Positions 11,481 to 24,200 of a stretch of DNA of 64,000 nt are shown one piece after another. Below the pieces are notes generated by a model that made no database searches, was not told where the DNA came from, and saw nothing but the letters and a program-made list of their open reading frames with translations. A program made the translations under genes and the position numbers. Origin of the DNA: Petrosia ficiformis (lineage: Eukaryota > Porifera > Demospongiae > Haplosclerida > Petrosiidae); NCBI GenBank assembly GCA_947044365.1, contig OX345648.1:3042096-3106095 (forward strand), given 5' to 3'. Position 1 is the first letter of the stretch, and each line of letters opens with the position of its first letter.

Positions 11481-12141
11481 CCTGTAGGCAAGATGGTACT
11501 GGGCCGGGATTCATTTCATTGCTCTCAGAATAAAGCTTTGGGCTAGATGAGTCTCGTGAATATCGGATACATTCAATATCAGATGACTCATGAGAATTTT
11601 TAAGAATGATTTCGTGGCAAGTAGAACATGCAGAAGATGAACTCAGATTCGCCAAATCAGCATGGTATTTTTCTATCTTCTGACTTTGTGTGCGCAATTG
11701 TCTTGTTTATTGGTGTCCGTCTCTGTCGAGCTGCAGTCTCCGCTGTTTTTCTTCTGGTGTTTCTAAAGACATTCTTTCCTGCCGATTATGACTTAGCTGA
11801 GCTAGTCTGGCAGCTCTCTGGTCATCACTTTCAGCAGACAGTCTTTGTCACTGATTGTGACTTAGGTGAGCTAGTCTAGCAGCTCTCTGGTCGTCACTTT
11901 CAGTAGATAGTCTTTGTTGCTGATTTTGATTTCCTTCGTTCACGATAGGCCTTTCGACGGTCAAGCCTAGCATGACGTTTTTCAGGAGTTTCTGATTCTC
12001 TACCTGTCTATCTGAGATCCTGCGTTTTTTCAGTCGCTCTTGGCACTGTTCAGGACTTTCTTCTTGTCGTGTTCTCTTCACACTCATTTTAGTTGAAATC
12101 GAATCAGCCATTTTGAACACGTCTGTACAGATAAAGTGCAA

Positions 12142-13289
12142 GTCGCATGCTGATTTATTTTATTTTCATCACATGTATTATAAGAGTTTTAACGGTAAGA
12201 AGTCGTGTCTGTATATATATCTTGACGAAATCTCGTTTACACGACTAGTGTGGGGCTCACTCAGGCTCGCCCCATAATTATTAATGCTGACTCTGCAATT
12301 TTATATATCCAAACTTGGCTGCTGGAATTCTTGTTATACAGCTTGTGCAAAAGTAGGACACCTACCAGTATGTGTACTCTTGTATAACAACACCTTTTTG
12401 AACTGAAAAAGACCCTCCAGGTTAGCCTAAGTATAAATAACGCCATGTCTTTTGAACCAAGAAGTTTAATAAAATTTCACACATCCGTTAGAAAGAGTGT
12501 GGAATTTACGTGATGTTGATACTCTAATTTCGATCTCTAGATGAACAACTTTGCTTATTTCGTAGTAACAGACAGACAGACAGACCGACACGACTAACTA
12601 CCGTAATTTTTCGCTGCGCATGCGCACTGAGGATTAATAATTGCTATGACATCTACCACTGACCTGTGGAAGCCACTGACTGTGGCACGGGGCAGCTATG
12701 TTAAGGCATGACACATTACAATTCCAGACACTACATATGATATAACACACACAAACATGCTGCTAACCTGAAAATGGTTCAGTAACTACTGTTGCTGATG
12801 ATGAAGACTGCTAGGTTGATGAAGAGTGATCTAAGAGAGCCGCCTGAAGTTCCATCCTGATGGCTGATGGTTTCTTCCGTGGTCGTCTCGATCCACAGCA
12901 GAGAGCAACAGAAGAGTTGACCAATACCAATGAAAGAGGAGCTACTGAACTTTGCCGAATACAACTAAATAACGATGAAACTGGACCTCCGCAAAGCTGA
13001 CTATCCGACTAATGACAACTGTGCTGCGCTCTGACCATGTGCTTCATGCGGGTGGACATGCCTAGGCCTCGTTCTGACGTGACATGATGTTAACTATGCT
13101 TAAAAGAATTATTTTCAAGAATCATAATTTATACTACAAATGTAATTAATTTTGTTTAATAAATGAATAAAGTAAATGTTACATCTCTCGCTTTGTCTTC
13201 CTGTTCTAAACGCCTCTTTCTTTGCCTTGACTCGTTCATCTTATCGTTCTGTGTAGCATGTCTTTTGTTTGTGTAAAAATTGTTCAAAA
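12142..13289. other. Non-coding interval upstream of the Helitron frame
   Basis: No supported gene. It contains a short gacagacagacagaccgac tract near 12572-12594 followed by gcgcatgcgc, which looks like a terminal remnant of a TIR element. The 5' TC terminus of the Helitron may be here but could not be fixed. Confidence 0.5.
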
Positions 13290-14760
13290 AATTCTCAAGC
13301 AATTGCGGACAGAGACACTACATACTGTTGTTATGGTAATTTCCTGAAACTCGATCTTCTATTCTAGTTAACACAATTTCTGAAATGCCTCATATTACTC
13401 ATTTTACTTGATTATTAAATTCAAACTTGTCATATACAGTCAAGCAATTGTGGACGCATAGGCACTACGTACTGTTGTTAATGTTATGGTAATTTCCTCA
13501 AACTCAATCTACTATTTTAGTTCACACAATATCTGAAATGTTTTATACTTCTATTGACCAAAAACGCCAGAAATGTCATCATCTTTTTATACTTTCATTG
13601 GCCAACTTAATGCAGCTCTGTTAGAATCATTTCTATTCCTTTGTTCTTTTCTCTATTAATAGGGTGGTAAAACCAACATTTCATGTGATGAAAGCTATAG
13701 TCCAAAAAATACCCACAAAAAAAAAACTACAGGACACAGGGTTACAATAACCACTGATAGTGGTAATGGGCCTGGCAAGGGCAGAAAAAAATAAATAAAT
13801 AATAAAATAAAATAAATAAATATTATCAATAATAAATATATATTATATTATATAATTGCGTGATATTTCTCTATTATAGCTTATTATATCACTATCCAAA
13901 GATGTCCTGAACACTCTTTCTACTATTGTCTCCAAAGCTCTTCTCCCTCCCTGCCTAATTCTATAGCTGATTCTCGTCCATCTTTCCCATTTGAAAATTA
14001 GACATTGATGTGTGCATGTTGACGTGATTTTCTTTCGCTCTCTCTCTCTCCCACTCGGTTCCATCATCTTTGTACTTGTCTTTTCTGTTCTAAACACCTC
14101 TTTCTTTGCCTGACTCTTTCATCTTATCACGCTGTGTAGCATGTCTTTTTGTTTGTATAAAAATTGTTCTTGCTGAAACTATTACTCACTTTACTTTATT
14201 ATTAAATTCCAACTTGTTACATTCGAGCAATTGCAGACACATAGACACTACATACTGTTGTTTAGTCTGGCGTTGTCGACCACTTTGCATACGAGGAAGT
14301 GGTCTGGAGACACTCATATACTAAACTCGTTCTGCAGCAGCTATAGCTGTGGCGGTTAATTATTGCATACCTTTACCTTATGAATCTCATTATGATTCAT
14401 GAATATTGTCATAGAAGCAACATGGAAGGTACATCAAAACAGAACATATTCTTTCTCTTGTTTCTAATGGCCCCGTCCATCCTCCCTTAAACTTCTTTCT
14501 CTTGGACAAGAGGATAAATCTATGTTACAAGCACAGCAAAACACGTGTTTACACGTCTTAAATTATTAATTACATTCCGGACATTCCATCAGAACAAGTT
14601 TAGTATATGAGTGTCACCAGACCACTTCCTCGTATGCAAAGTGGGCGGCAACGCCAGACTAACTGTTGTTATGGTAATTTCCTCAAACTTGATCTACTAT
14701 TTTTCACACAACTGAAATGTCACACACATCCATTGACCAAAAACACATTTCAGAAATGTC
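13290..14760. repeat. Dispersed ~150-bp repeat units, four copies
   Basis: Segments resembling caattgcggacacatagacactacatactgttgttatggtaatttcctcaaactc occur from about 13300, 13443, 14226 and 14660. The last two are the halves of a single unit split by the MITE at 14263-14661. The open frames here show no recognisable protein. Confidence 0.7.
14263..14661. mobile_element. 399-bp MITE, ~73-bp TIRs, 9-bp target duplication
   Basis: The left end tagtctggcgttgtcgacc... and the inverted right end match for about 73 bp with a few mismatches. The direct repeat actgttgtt flanks it at 14254-14262 and 14662-14670. The host repeat unit resumes exactly after the duplication, proving insertion. The 9-bp duplication and TAGTCT start resemble the mini-hairpin at 101-158. 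Confidence 0.9.
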
Positions 14761-14807
14761 ATCATCTTTAACTTAACCCCTTGCGCAGCATACTGCACGG
14801 GGGAAAT

Positions 14808-15660
14808 AGAGTAAAGTGTCAATTATCGGACACTAACGATACTCGGACGCTATAGCGCTCTCTCTACCACTTCAACTGGAATTACTACACCATAGTAAGA
14901 AAGTATACTAAGTAATATCCCTGCATAACAAGTTCCATGACGATCGCTTGCTTGGTCTTGAGGTATTAAGGTGATCAAAATCAGGCTTCGGATCCGACTT
15001 AACCCTTAGAGCACTGAGCCTGTTTTTCACAATTCTTCCCATTTCCAACACTGGCGACTCTATTGCATATAATTTGGCCACCGTTCACTTTCTCTACCCC
15101 AAACTTGGCTCCTTTTCCGACATGGAGTACTACTTCCACCAACTTGCTTACCGGGACTCGAAAGTCCCCAAGCGCATCGTAGGATCAAATCAAATGCAGT
15201 GCTCTCCCTCTTTTGACTGGAACTGGGGCTAACAAAATGACCCCACTGCATGTTGGCACCAGCTACACCCACGATTTCAGGTTTCACAGCAAAGAAAATT
15301 CCTCAGCTACCCACCAGAGGGCGTGGGCGGGGTCAAAAAATGCTAAATTCGTCGGCAGCGAGGATGCTGCGCACCCTTCGAACCTTCGCATTAACGGGGG
15401 GGGCACCCCCCTTTAAAATTCCCCCCCGTAGTCGTTATTTAGGCCAAAGGGCGGCCGAAAAAACATCAACTTTTTTACCCACGTTCCTCAGCTTGTGCTT
15501 AACGCCAATTACAAGCATTTGGACAGCTTCGTGTAGCCAGGAACAGACGGCGAACCACGTAGGGGTGAAATGTCACATATATGTGACATCAGTGCTCTAA
15601 GGGTTAAGGATCAATCATCGGGACGTGGATATATTACAGCTCGTCCCAGCCACACCCACT
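14808..15660. repeat. Interspersed repeat, copy 1 (interrupted)
   Basis: The segment tagagtaaagtgtcaattatcggac ... caggcttcggatccgac matches, in inverse, parts of 41743-41982, and its end matches 29900-30073. It is split by the piggyBac-type element 15003-15603 and resumes with ggatcaatcatcgggacg. Confidence 0.75.
15003..15603. mobile_element. 601-bp piggyBac-type MITE with TTAA duplication
   Basis: The ends are cccttagagcactga and tcagtgctctaaggg, perfect inverted repeats of 15 bp, and each is flanked by TTAA (14999-15002 and 15604-15607). TTAA duplication is diagnostic of piggyBac-type insertion. The interior is GC-richer than its surroundings and carries no recognisable transposase. Confidence 0.9.
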
Positions 15661-15852
15661 AGTTTAATTGTTGAGCTAAGCAGCAGATGTACCTCAATAG
15701 TTGTGTTACTCGTATTTCTCTTCACTGACCTCTTGTTCTTCACTGTGTTGCTGAATAGTTGCATGGAATATTAACAATGAAAGAATAATGGTAGATTCTA
15801 AATTGAGAAACTTTAATTTGCAGCTTTGTTATACACGATTCTACCCTGATTT

Positions 15853-18800
15853 AAGGTACATTATACTCAATATTTAATGTAGTTATCATCAAGCTGTGTA
15901 ATGCATTACCACAATAGACATTAGTATCTATAGTGATCAGATCTAAAGATCTTTTAATTTGTAAACTAAACGTATAAACAGATTTTTGCTAGTTTCTATG
16001 TCCATTAATCCCTAACCGGATTTCCTTTTAAATGTGCATTAGACTGAATACCTCCATTTATTTATGTGTCTCTCCAAGCCCAATTGTTCACTGTATAATA
16101 GACTGGTAATAGTATTTAATATTGATGGAAGATAAGGATTTTGGTAATGAAACTAAGGATCTTTGCTAGTTTCTACGTTTTCATCATCCCTAATTGGATT
16201 TCATTTTAATGGTGAATTATACTAAATAACTCCATTTAATTGTGTGTCTCTCCAAGCCCAACAGTTCACTGTATAATAGACTGGTAATAGTATTTAATAG
16301 TGATGGAAGATAAGGATCGTTGATAATGAAGCTAAGGATCTTTCCTAGTTTTTAGGTTTTAAACATCCCTAATTGGATTTCATTTTAAAGGTGCATTATA
16401 CTGAATATCTCCATTTAATTGTGTGTTTCTCCAAGCCCAATTGTTCACTGTATGATAGACTGGTAATAGTATTTAATAGTGATGGAAGATAAGGATCGTT
16501 GGTAATGAAGCTAAGGATCTTTCCTAGTTTTTAGGATTTAATCATCCTTAATTGGATTTCATTGTAAAGCTGCATTATACTGAATGACTCCATTTAATTG
16601 TGTGTCTCTCCAAGCCCAATTGTTCACTGTATAATAGTATTTAATAGTGAGGGAAAATAAGGATCGTTGGTAATGAAGCTAAGGATCTTTGCTAGTTTCT
16701 ATGTGTTAGTCATCTCTAATTGGATTTCATGTTAAAGGTGCATGATACTGAATAACTCCATTTAATTGTGTGTCTCTCTAAGCCCTTTTGTTCACTGTAT
16801 AATAGACTGATCACAGTATTTAAAGCGACAGAAGATAAGGATCTTTGGTAATGAATCTAAGGATATTTGCTAGAGTCTATGTTCAAATCATGCGGAATTG
16901 GATTTCAGTTTAAAGGTGCATTATACTGAATAATTGTGTGTCTCTCCAAGCCCTGTTGTTCACATATATAATAGACTGGTAACAGTATTAAATAACAACA
17001 GATTAAACTTAGCTACAATAATTACATGTCTTCATAGTATCATAGAGTGTGACATAATTTCATTTAAGGATCTTTGACATTTCCTTAGTATCGATTTATT
17101 CTAATTTGATGCTCTTGTCAACTCATTTGATTGTGTATGTCTTCAACCCCTGTTGTTCTCTGTATCGAATATGGAGGAAGGTATTTCATAGTTTCTAAAT
17201 CACAGCAAATTGTCTTTGCCAGTTCTTATGTTGCATTCATCCCCTGTTTTCTATGTTCTCTGTTAGTTTTTTCTCTTGCAAATATTTATCTAGTGTCAGT
17301 TTAAAATGTTGTTTTAAATTACATTTTCTAGCTTCTATCTGGAATCATCTGTTAATTAAAGGTTCTAAAATCAGCTGCTCTTTTATTGAAGTAATGGTTA
17401 CTTTGATGGATTGTTATGCCATGTTGTGATGCAGTATTAAAAGCAAACAAGCTTTTTCTGTCATGAAATGGTATGATAGCCCAACAAATAACTAAAATAT
17501 TCAGAATTACAACACTTCAGAACATTCTTTGTGGTACAGAAATGCATTTATTAATTACGTATGTGAAGTCATGCACGAGTTAAATACCACTTTTAAATTA
17601 AAGAATCTATCCATTGTATGTGTGTGAGCACTATTGAATCATTTGTGTTTATCTTTCTCTCTCCATCTGATATTTCTTCAAGCCTTCCATTATTATATTT
17701 TGATCTCTTCATCAAATGTCACTCATAGTTTTCTACTTTAACATAATTATTTTCTGAAATCAACATCCATCCGTCTACACCGGGATACCCTTAAGCTTTT
17801 TCTAGACTTGCAATGGCAATAATTATAGCTAGTTTGTGAAATAATCTATGTATATTGCAGTCAAAGTAGGTAAAAAATATAGCAAACAGAGTAGACTGAA
17901 CTCAATAATTACATTTAATTGTATGCATTTTCAACTCTTCTTGTTTGGTGAATATTAATCATAGTCTGGTGAAGAACGACTGGACTTTGAGACACACACA
18001 CAATTACTGAATGTAAATATTGAGTATAAAGTTTCACGTTTACAAAATAATCAAGTTTGGAATGATGAGAATAAAGAAACCAGTATTGATCGCTAGCTTC
18101 AGTTTAGAAACTACCAAACATCCTAAAATTCAGTCACTACTGCACTTTATCACAATCAGATTAAGTGACATAACATTAGGATCTTTGGTATTTTCTGAAA
18201 TTAAAGGATCTAAAGTGAAGCCGAATCCTGAAGCAGAACGATTAAAAGTGGGTGTAACTTGAAAACAATACATAAAATATCAAAATATGCACTATGTGCT
18301 GCTTCAACTATTGGAATAAATGGTATTAAGAATGTGTGAATTCATAACAATCTGAATAACTGACTAATTGACAGCTAATAACCTGAATAACTGACATTTT
18401 GTTAATCCTCGCAACTGTACTAACCAATTAAAGAGTTATTTTAACAATTTTATTTTTGCAGTGAAGCAATTGGTATATGTTATGTTGGTTCTAATGCTAT
18501 GGTATTGTATTGTATTTATGTATTGAGTTCATATTTTGATATATCGTTTTCAAGTTACACCCACTTTTAATCATTCTGCTCCAGGATTCGGCTTCACTTT
18601 TGGATTATAATAGGCTTTGTACATAAACTACATATTTGAGACCATCACAATCCATGAATCTACTGAAGCAATTGGAATATATTAGGTTTGTTCTAATGTC
18701 ACAAGGAACCCTATATAGAAACCATTCAAAACGCATTAGATCCTTTAATTTCATGAAATACCAAAGATCCTAATAATATCAGATGGAGAGAAAGATAAAC

Positions 18801-20866
18801 ACAAATGATTCAATAGTGCTCACACACATACAATGGATAGATTCTTTAATTTAAAAGTGGTATTTAACTCGTGCATGACTTCACATACGTAATTAATAAA
18901 TGCATTTCTGTACCACAAAGAATGTTCTGAAGTGTTGTAATTCTGAATATTTTAGTTATTTGTTGGGCTATCATACCATTTCATGACAGAAAAAGCTTGT
19001 TTGCTTTTAATACTCCATCACAACATGGCATAACAATCCATCAAAGTAACCATTACTTCAATAAAAGAGCAGCTGATTTTAGAACTCTAATTAACAGATG
19101 ATTCCAGATAGAAGCTAGAAAATGTAATTTAAAACAACATTTTAAACTGACACTAGATAAATATTTGCAAGAGAAAAACTAACAGAGAACATAGAAAACA
19201 GGGGATGAATGCAACATAAGAACTGGCAAAGACAATTTGCTGTGATTTAGAAACTATGAAATACCTTCCATATTCGATACAGAGAACAACAGGGGTTGAA
19301 GACATACACAATCAAATGAGTTGACAAGAGCATCAAATTAGGATAAATCGATACTTAAGGAAATTTCAAAGATCCTTAAATGAAATTATGTCACACTCTA
19401 TGATACTATGAAGACATGTAATTATTGTAGCCATGTTTAATGTGTTGTTATTTAATACTGTTACCAGTCTATTATATATGTGAACAACAGGGCTTGGAGA
19501 GACACACAATTATTCAGTATAATGCACCTTTAAACTGAAATCCAATTCCGCATGATTTGAACATAGAAACTAGCAAATATCCTTAGATTCACTACCAAAG
19601 ATCCTTATCTTCTGTCGCTTTAAATACTGTGATCAGTCTATTATACAGTGAACAAAAGGGCTTAGAGAGACACACAATTAAATGGAGTTATTCAGTATAA
19701 TGCACCTATAAAATGAAATCCAATTAGGGATGACTAACACATAGAAACTAGCAAAGATCCTTAGCTTCATTACCAAAGATCCTTATCTTCTGTCGCTTTA
19801 GATACTGTTATACAGTAAACAATTGGGCTTGGAGAGACCCACAATTAAATGGAGTTATTCAGTATAATAATGAAATCCAATTAGGGATGATTAAAACACA
19901 GAAGCTAGCAAAGATCCTTAGCTTCATTACCAACGATCCTTATTTTCCATCACTATTAAATACTATTACCAGTCTATTATACAGTGAACAATTGGGCTTG
20001 GAGAGACACACAATTAAATGGAATTATTCACCTTTAAAATGAAATCCAATTAGGGATGATTAGAACATAGAAACAAGCAAAGATTCTTAGCTTCATTACC
20101 AACGATCCTTATCTTCCATCACTATTAAATACTATTACCAGTCTATTATACAGTGCTTGGAGAGACACACAATTAAATGGAGTTATTCAGTATAATTCAC
20201 CTTTAAAATTAAATCCAATTAGGAATGATTATAACATAGAAACTAGCAAAGATCCTTAGCTTCATTACCAACGATCCTTATCTTCCATCACTATTAAATA
20301 CTATTACCAGTCTATTATACAGTGAACAATTGGGCTTGGAGAGACACACAATTAAATGGAGTTATTCAGTATAATGCACCTTTAAAATGAAATCCAATTA
20401 GGGATGGTTAGAACATAGAAACAAGCAAAGATCCTTAGCTTCATTACCAACAATCCTTATTTTCCATCACTATTAAATACTATTAGCAGTCTATTATACA
20501 GTGAACAATTGGGACACACAATTAAAAGGAGTTATTCAGTATAATGCACCTTTAAAATGAAATCCAATTAGGGATGATTAGAACATAGAAACTAGCAAAG
20601 ATACTTAGCTTCATTACTAAAGATACTTATCTTCCATCACTATTAAATACTATTACTAGTCTATTATACAGTGAACTGGAGAGACATATATAAGTTGTAA
20701 TTATTGAGTATAATTCACTATTAAAATGAAATCCAATTAGGGATGATGAAATTAGCAAAGATCCTTATCTTCTGTCGATTTAAATACTGTGATCAGTCTA
20801 TTATAAAGTGAACAATTGGAGAGATACACAATTAAATGGAGTTATTCAGTATAATCCATCATTTAC
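15853..20866. mobile_element. 5-kb foldback element: giant inverted repeat with internal ~178-bp tandem units
   Basis: The left arm (about 15853-18290) is repeated inverted in the right arm (about 18530-20866). For example, 17390-17500 matches the complement of 18958-19068 almost base for base. Outer halves of both arms are tandem arrays of a ~178-bp unit containing taaggatcttt, ccctaattggatttca and tctctccaagcccaattgttcactgtataatag. Spacing in the left arm is 178, 179, 179, 168 and 178 bp (6 copies); the right arm has 8 copies spaced 157-180 bp. The left arm has an extra block (about 17680-18170) absent from the right, and the right has about 140 bp extra near 18600-18740. No coding potential was seen. 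This architecture matches foldback-class transposons. Confidence 0.85.
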
Positions 20867-21204
20867 CTAATAAGAAATATAATGGTATGCTATTGACATT
20901 TGATAGCAAAACCATAAAAGAGAAGTCCTAGAATGATGCACAGTAATTCGGTATATGTACTACAAATAACTGAGACAGGAAAAACAAAGGAGAATTCAAG
21001 TTATTAAATTCGTACTGCTATGGTTTCATGATGGCAGAGCAAGTAAAAGTAATTTTGTTGAAAATAACAAGAATAAATTACTAAGTACTATTTTTTTTGT
21101 AGGTAGATAGAAGGAGAGCTAGGCAAAGAAATACTAGGAATTGGAACGTTTGGTCAGTATTTATTTATACAGCTGCTTTATTAACAAAAACTATAACCTA
21201 TTAG
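20867..21204. other. Non-coding interval before the Ulp1-SET gene
   Basis: No supported gene. A possible short exon ending gttg|gtcagt at about 21168 precedes the first called exon, but no reading frame joins it to the ATG at 21205. The ATG directly follows an AG, so an untranslated upstream exon is possible. Confidence 0.4.
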
Positions 21205-24200
21205 ATGGAAAAATGGATGGATAAAAGTGAAGCAATTGTGCCTAGTGTTGTTGTTATGTACCTGAAACCTGAGGGTAGAAGGCATCAAACTGTTTGGATT
21301 GGTATGCAAAATATAGTAATAGAACAAGAGTGTGCATATTCTATGTCCAATCAGCCAATTGATACTATTATTTTGTCGTTTATAGGACCAAAACATATGT
21401 CACCATTTACAAGAAACAAGAATGTGCAAGAGGCATTTATGCAAGCTGCCCTAAGGATTAAATGTGAGCTGAGTTGTTTTAGTATGACATTTGGACTACT
21501 TTTTAATACGAGCGCCGTCAGGACGGGACCCTCACCTACGTGGCAAAGTGATACAAAGCACTACTCTAAATATAATAAAGTTTGTGTATGAAACAAATAA
21601 TACTTTTGTTACATATAAATTTGAAAAACATTTATGGGCATTAAAACTGTTATAACTTTATATCCTAAAAGACAAAATAAGAATATCAATGAAAGAAATA
21701 TATATATGTATAATTTGTATAATTATCTATCTTACATATTATTCTCTGTTTTCCTTCGAAAAACAATGAAAAAGTTCTCAAGTCTACCTCTAAAGGCTCC
21801 AATGTGTGAAAACGTAGTGAATTTTTATATATATCTTACATCTTGTTCTCTGAAGTCTCCAACGTGTGAAAACATTTCACTCTATTACGTGTTTAGCATT
21901 CAGTGCACAAGACCATGCCTGTAGGTACAGGTGGAGCTAAGTAGCTTGCATCAATGATGGTGTAGTATAGTAGTAGACTAGTAGCAACCATTACCTCGAT
22001 TGTTTTTGGTTTGAAGTGTTTCTTGGCTAGCGACAGACCATGAAACAGGATAACTTGTGTTTGTGTGTCCATATATACTCTCGTTATTGCCCTCGTTTCA
22101 TCTTAAAGTCGTGAAACGGTAACTGTGAGTTATAAAAATTGTCATAACTTTAGAACCAAAAGGTTTTAGAAGATTTCCCACGTTATTTTTTTTCCTTGTA
22201 TAATTTGAAGTCTACCAGTACCCCGTTTGAAATGTCAATGTTTTTATTTTTCCAGAAAAATTGCTAACACACAGACACACACACAGACACACAGACAAAA
22301 CGATTACCGTACCCTTCCGCCTACGCTACGCGGCGAGGGTAAATATATGTCTATAGACAAATATTATTAAAAAGTAGTCTAGTTTATCACAATTTTAGTT
22401 ATAGTTGTAGTTAATTAACTGAAAAATTTAGGCTTACTGAAAGGTTTTTAACTATATATAACTAAAAGTGCCCATTATTAGCTGTTTTAGTTATTGCTGC
22501 AGACCTGTAATTTAGTTATAAAGTCATAATGCCTGGAGTTTTAGTTTTAGTCATAGTTAACTAAAACAACACTAATGCAAGCCTTATAATCTGTAATTAC
22601 GTTTTTGCTCTTATAATTAAATTCTAGCTGGTGATGAAAAGCAACCAGTGGAGAAAAACAGAATTTGTCTTATGTCGAGAAATGTTAGGGACTATACCTC
22701 TGATGTACTATCAAGGATTCTCCCACGAATTATGAACCCACATGGTAAGCAACATACTTTTTTTTAAAGCAGTTATGGTGTCTGTCAGTATAATTGTTAT
22801 TGAGTTCTTCTGTTAGGAAAGAGAGGTGGATTTTACTGTCAAAAGAACAAGCCTAAATGGTTTCCACGTTGTATACAATTTAAACCTCCAACTCACCCTA
22901 AAGGTTTGAACATTGGTTAAATGATTTCTCTGTATATCTTTTAATTATATAGAAGGACAAAAAAAATACACCGTCAATGAGATGCAAGACATTTTGCAGG
23001 CCTTCATTGAAAAATGCCCTGCAATGTACACAATGTAAGATAAATTGTATTTCCAATATGTCAATATTAACATGTATATATATATACTACTGCAGCACAA
23101 GTGAGATTGTAGGTAATGCATCAGTTGTTAAATCGAATGGTTGTACATCTGAAGAGATCACTAATGAAATTGAGTTGGATGATGAAAATATGATTGTTGA
23201 GGAGTTAGCTGAAGAACCAGAAGAACATGAAGATATGATTGTTGAGGAGTTAACTGAAGAACATGATGAACATGAAGATATGGCTGTTTTGGAAGTTGAG
23301 ACTGTTAAAGTGAGTAGTTTGAAATTGAATAGCTAACTGTGAAAGAGAAGAAATTTACAATAATGCCAATATGTTATTATTATTGAGGTAATTTGTTGCT
23401 GTGCTTTATAATAGAACTTACCAAAAATCCTGAAAGGTTTGGCCCAAAGTAACTGGAAAGACTTTCACAGAGAAGCAATTCTGCTAAAGGAAAGTGTAAT
23501 TTTGCCAAAAGAATTTAGTCTATTTAAGGAATATGATAGCATACCTACAGCTGAAAGGTACATGTGTGTTAGTTACTACCTTAGATATTTGTAAGACCAC
23601 TGTCAATATAGCAACCCTATGCCTCTTTTTGAAGCTGCATTGACTTTGGTAAATTTTGGTGGTACTGTTCATCATCTCAAAACAGCAACTATATTTCATG
23701 CATTGCAAAGTTATGGAGATTACTTTGAGAAGGTTAATAATTTAGAATTACTGCTATTATGTACAATATTAATTTTAATAAAATTGATCCAGTTCTGTTC
23801 AGAGACAGAAGATGCAGCTCATGCCCAACAGTTCATAAATCTTGTGTCAAGTACAATGGAAATATTAAATTTTGTTAACCGCCCCAAAGAAAATCCATCA
23901 AAGAAGGAATTAGTGCAATACATTTTGCAAGAAGAAATTAAAGCAGTAGCATCTCCAAGAAGTGGTGGTGAGAATATAAAAACTTAAATGTTTGGTATTG
24001 TATAACTTCTGAACAATTTTAATATTTCTGAACTTTTATGATACCATAACTACCGCAGGGATACTTCAAGCTCAATTTTTGTCAGGATTGCTAGGAACAG
24101 ATATACATGTAGAATGTAGTAGAAGCCAATCTGAAAAGACGTTAAAAATTTCACCTTGCCATGGTATTTCACATGGAGTTATATGCTTTATACAACAGAT

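Larger units (their letters stand above)
7959..12141 (-). pseudogene. Helitron Rep-helicase pseudogene (DUF6570, Rep, Pif1-type helicase)
   Basis: Read 5' to 3' on the minus strand: a basic N-terminus with 21-residue repeats (SDDQRAARLAHLSHN and relatives, 12141-11700); a CxxC segment (11650); a DUF6570-like exon (10998-10657, with YHLPHGQYGYSGHV); an exon containing EFTTEGYMSCAFPTLF (10545-10262); a Helitron-like N/Rep exon (10182-about 9560); and a Pif1 superfamily-1B helicase (9410-7959). The helicase has Walker A GTAGTGKS, Walker B IIDEMS, FGDFGQL and VTIHKSQGLTLD. Such proteins mobilise Helitrons by rolling-circle replication. The copy is dead: Rep metal motif YVH instead of HUH, the usual Rep-helicase linker is absent, one-base frameshifts lie near 9190, 8846 and 8060, there is a stop between the N-terminal repeats, and a MITE is inserted at 11076-11480. 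Short introns with consensus sites remain visible. Confidence 0.85.

Noticed and set aside
18020..18262. 80-aa open frame inside the foldback element
   Set aside because: It lies in an inverted-repeat arm, has no motif, and its counterpart in the other arm is not conserved as a frame.
21090..21168. Small exon encoding GKEILGIGTFG, resembling a kinase glycine loop
   Set aside because: No reading frame continues into a kinase domain, and the join to 21205 gives a stop; coincidence is more likely.
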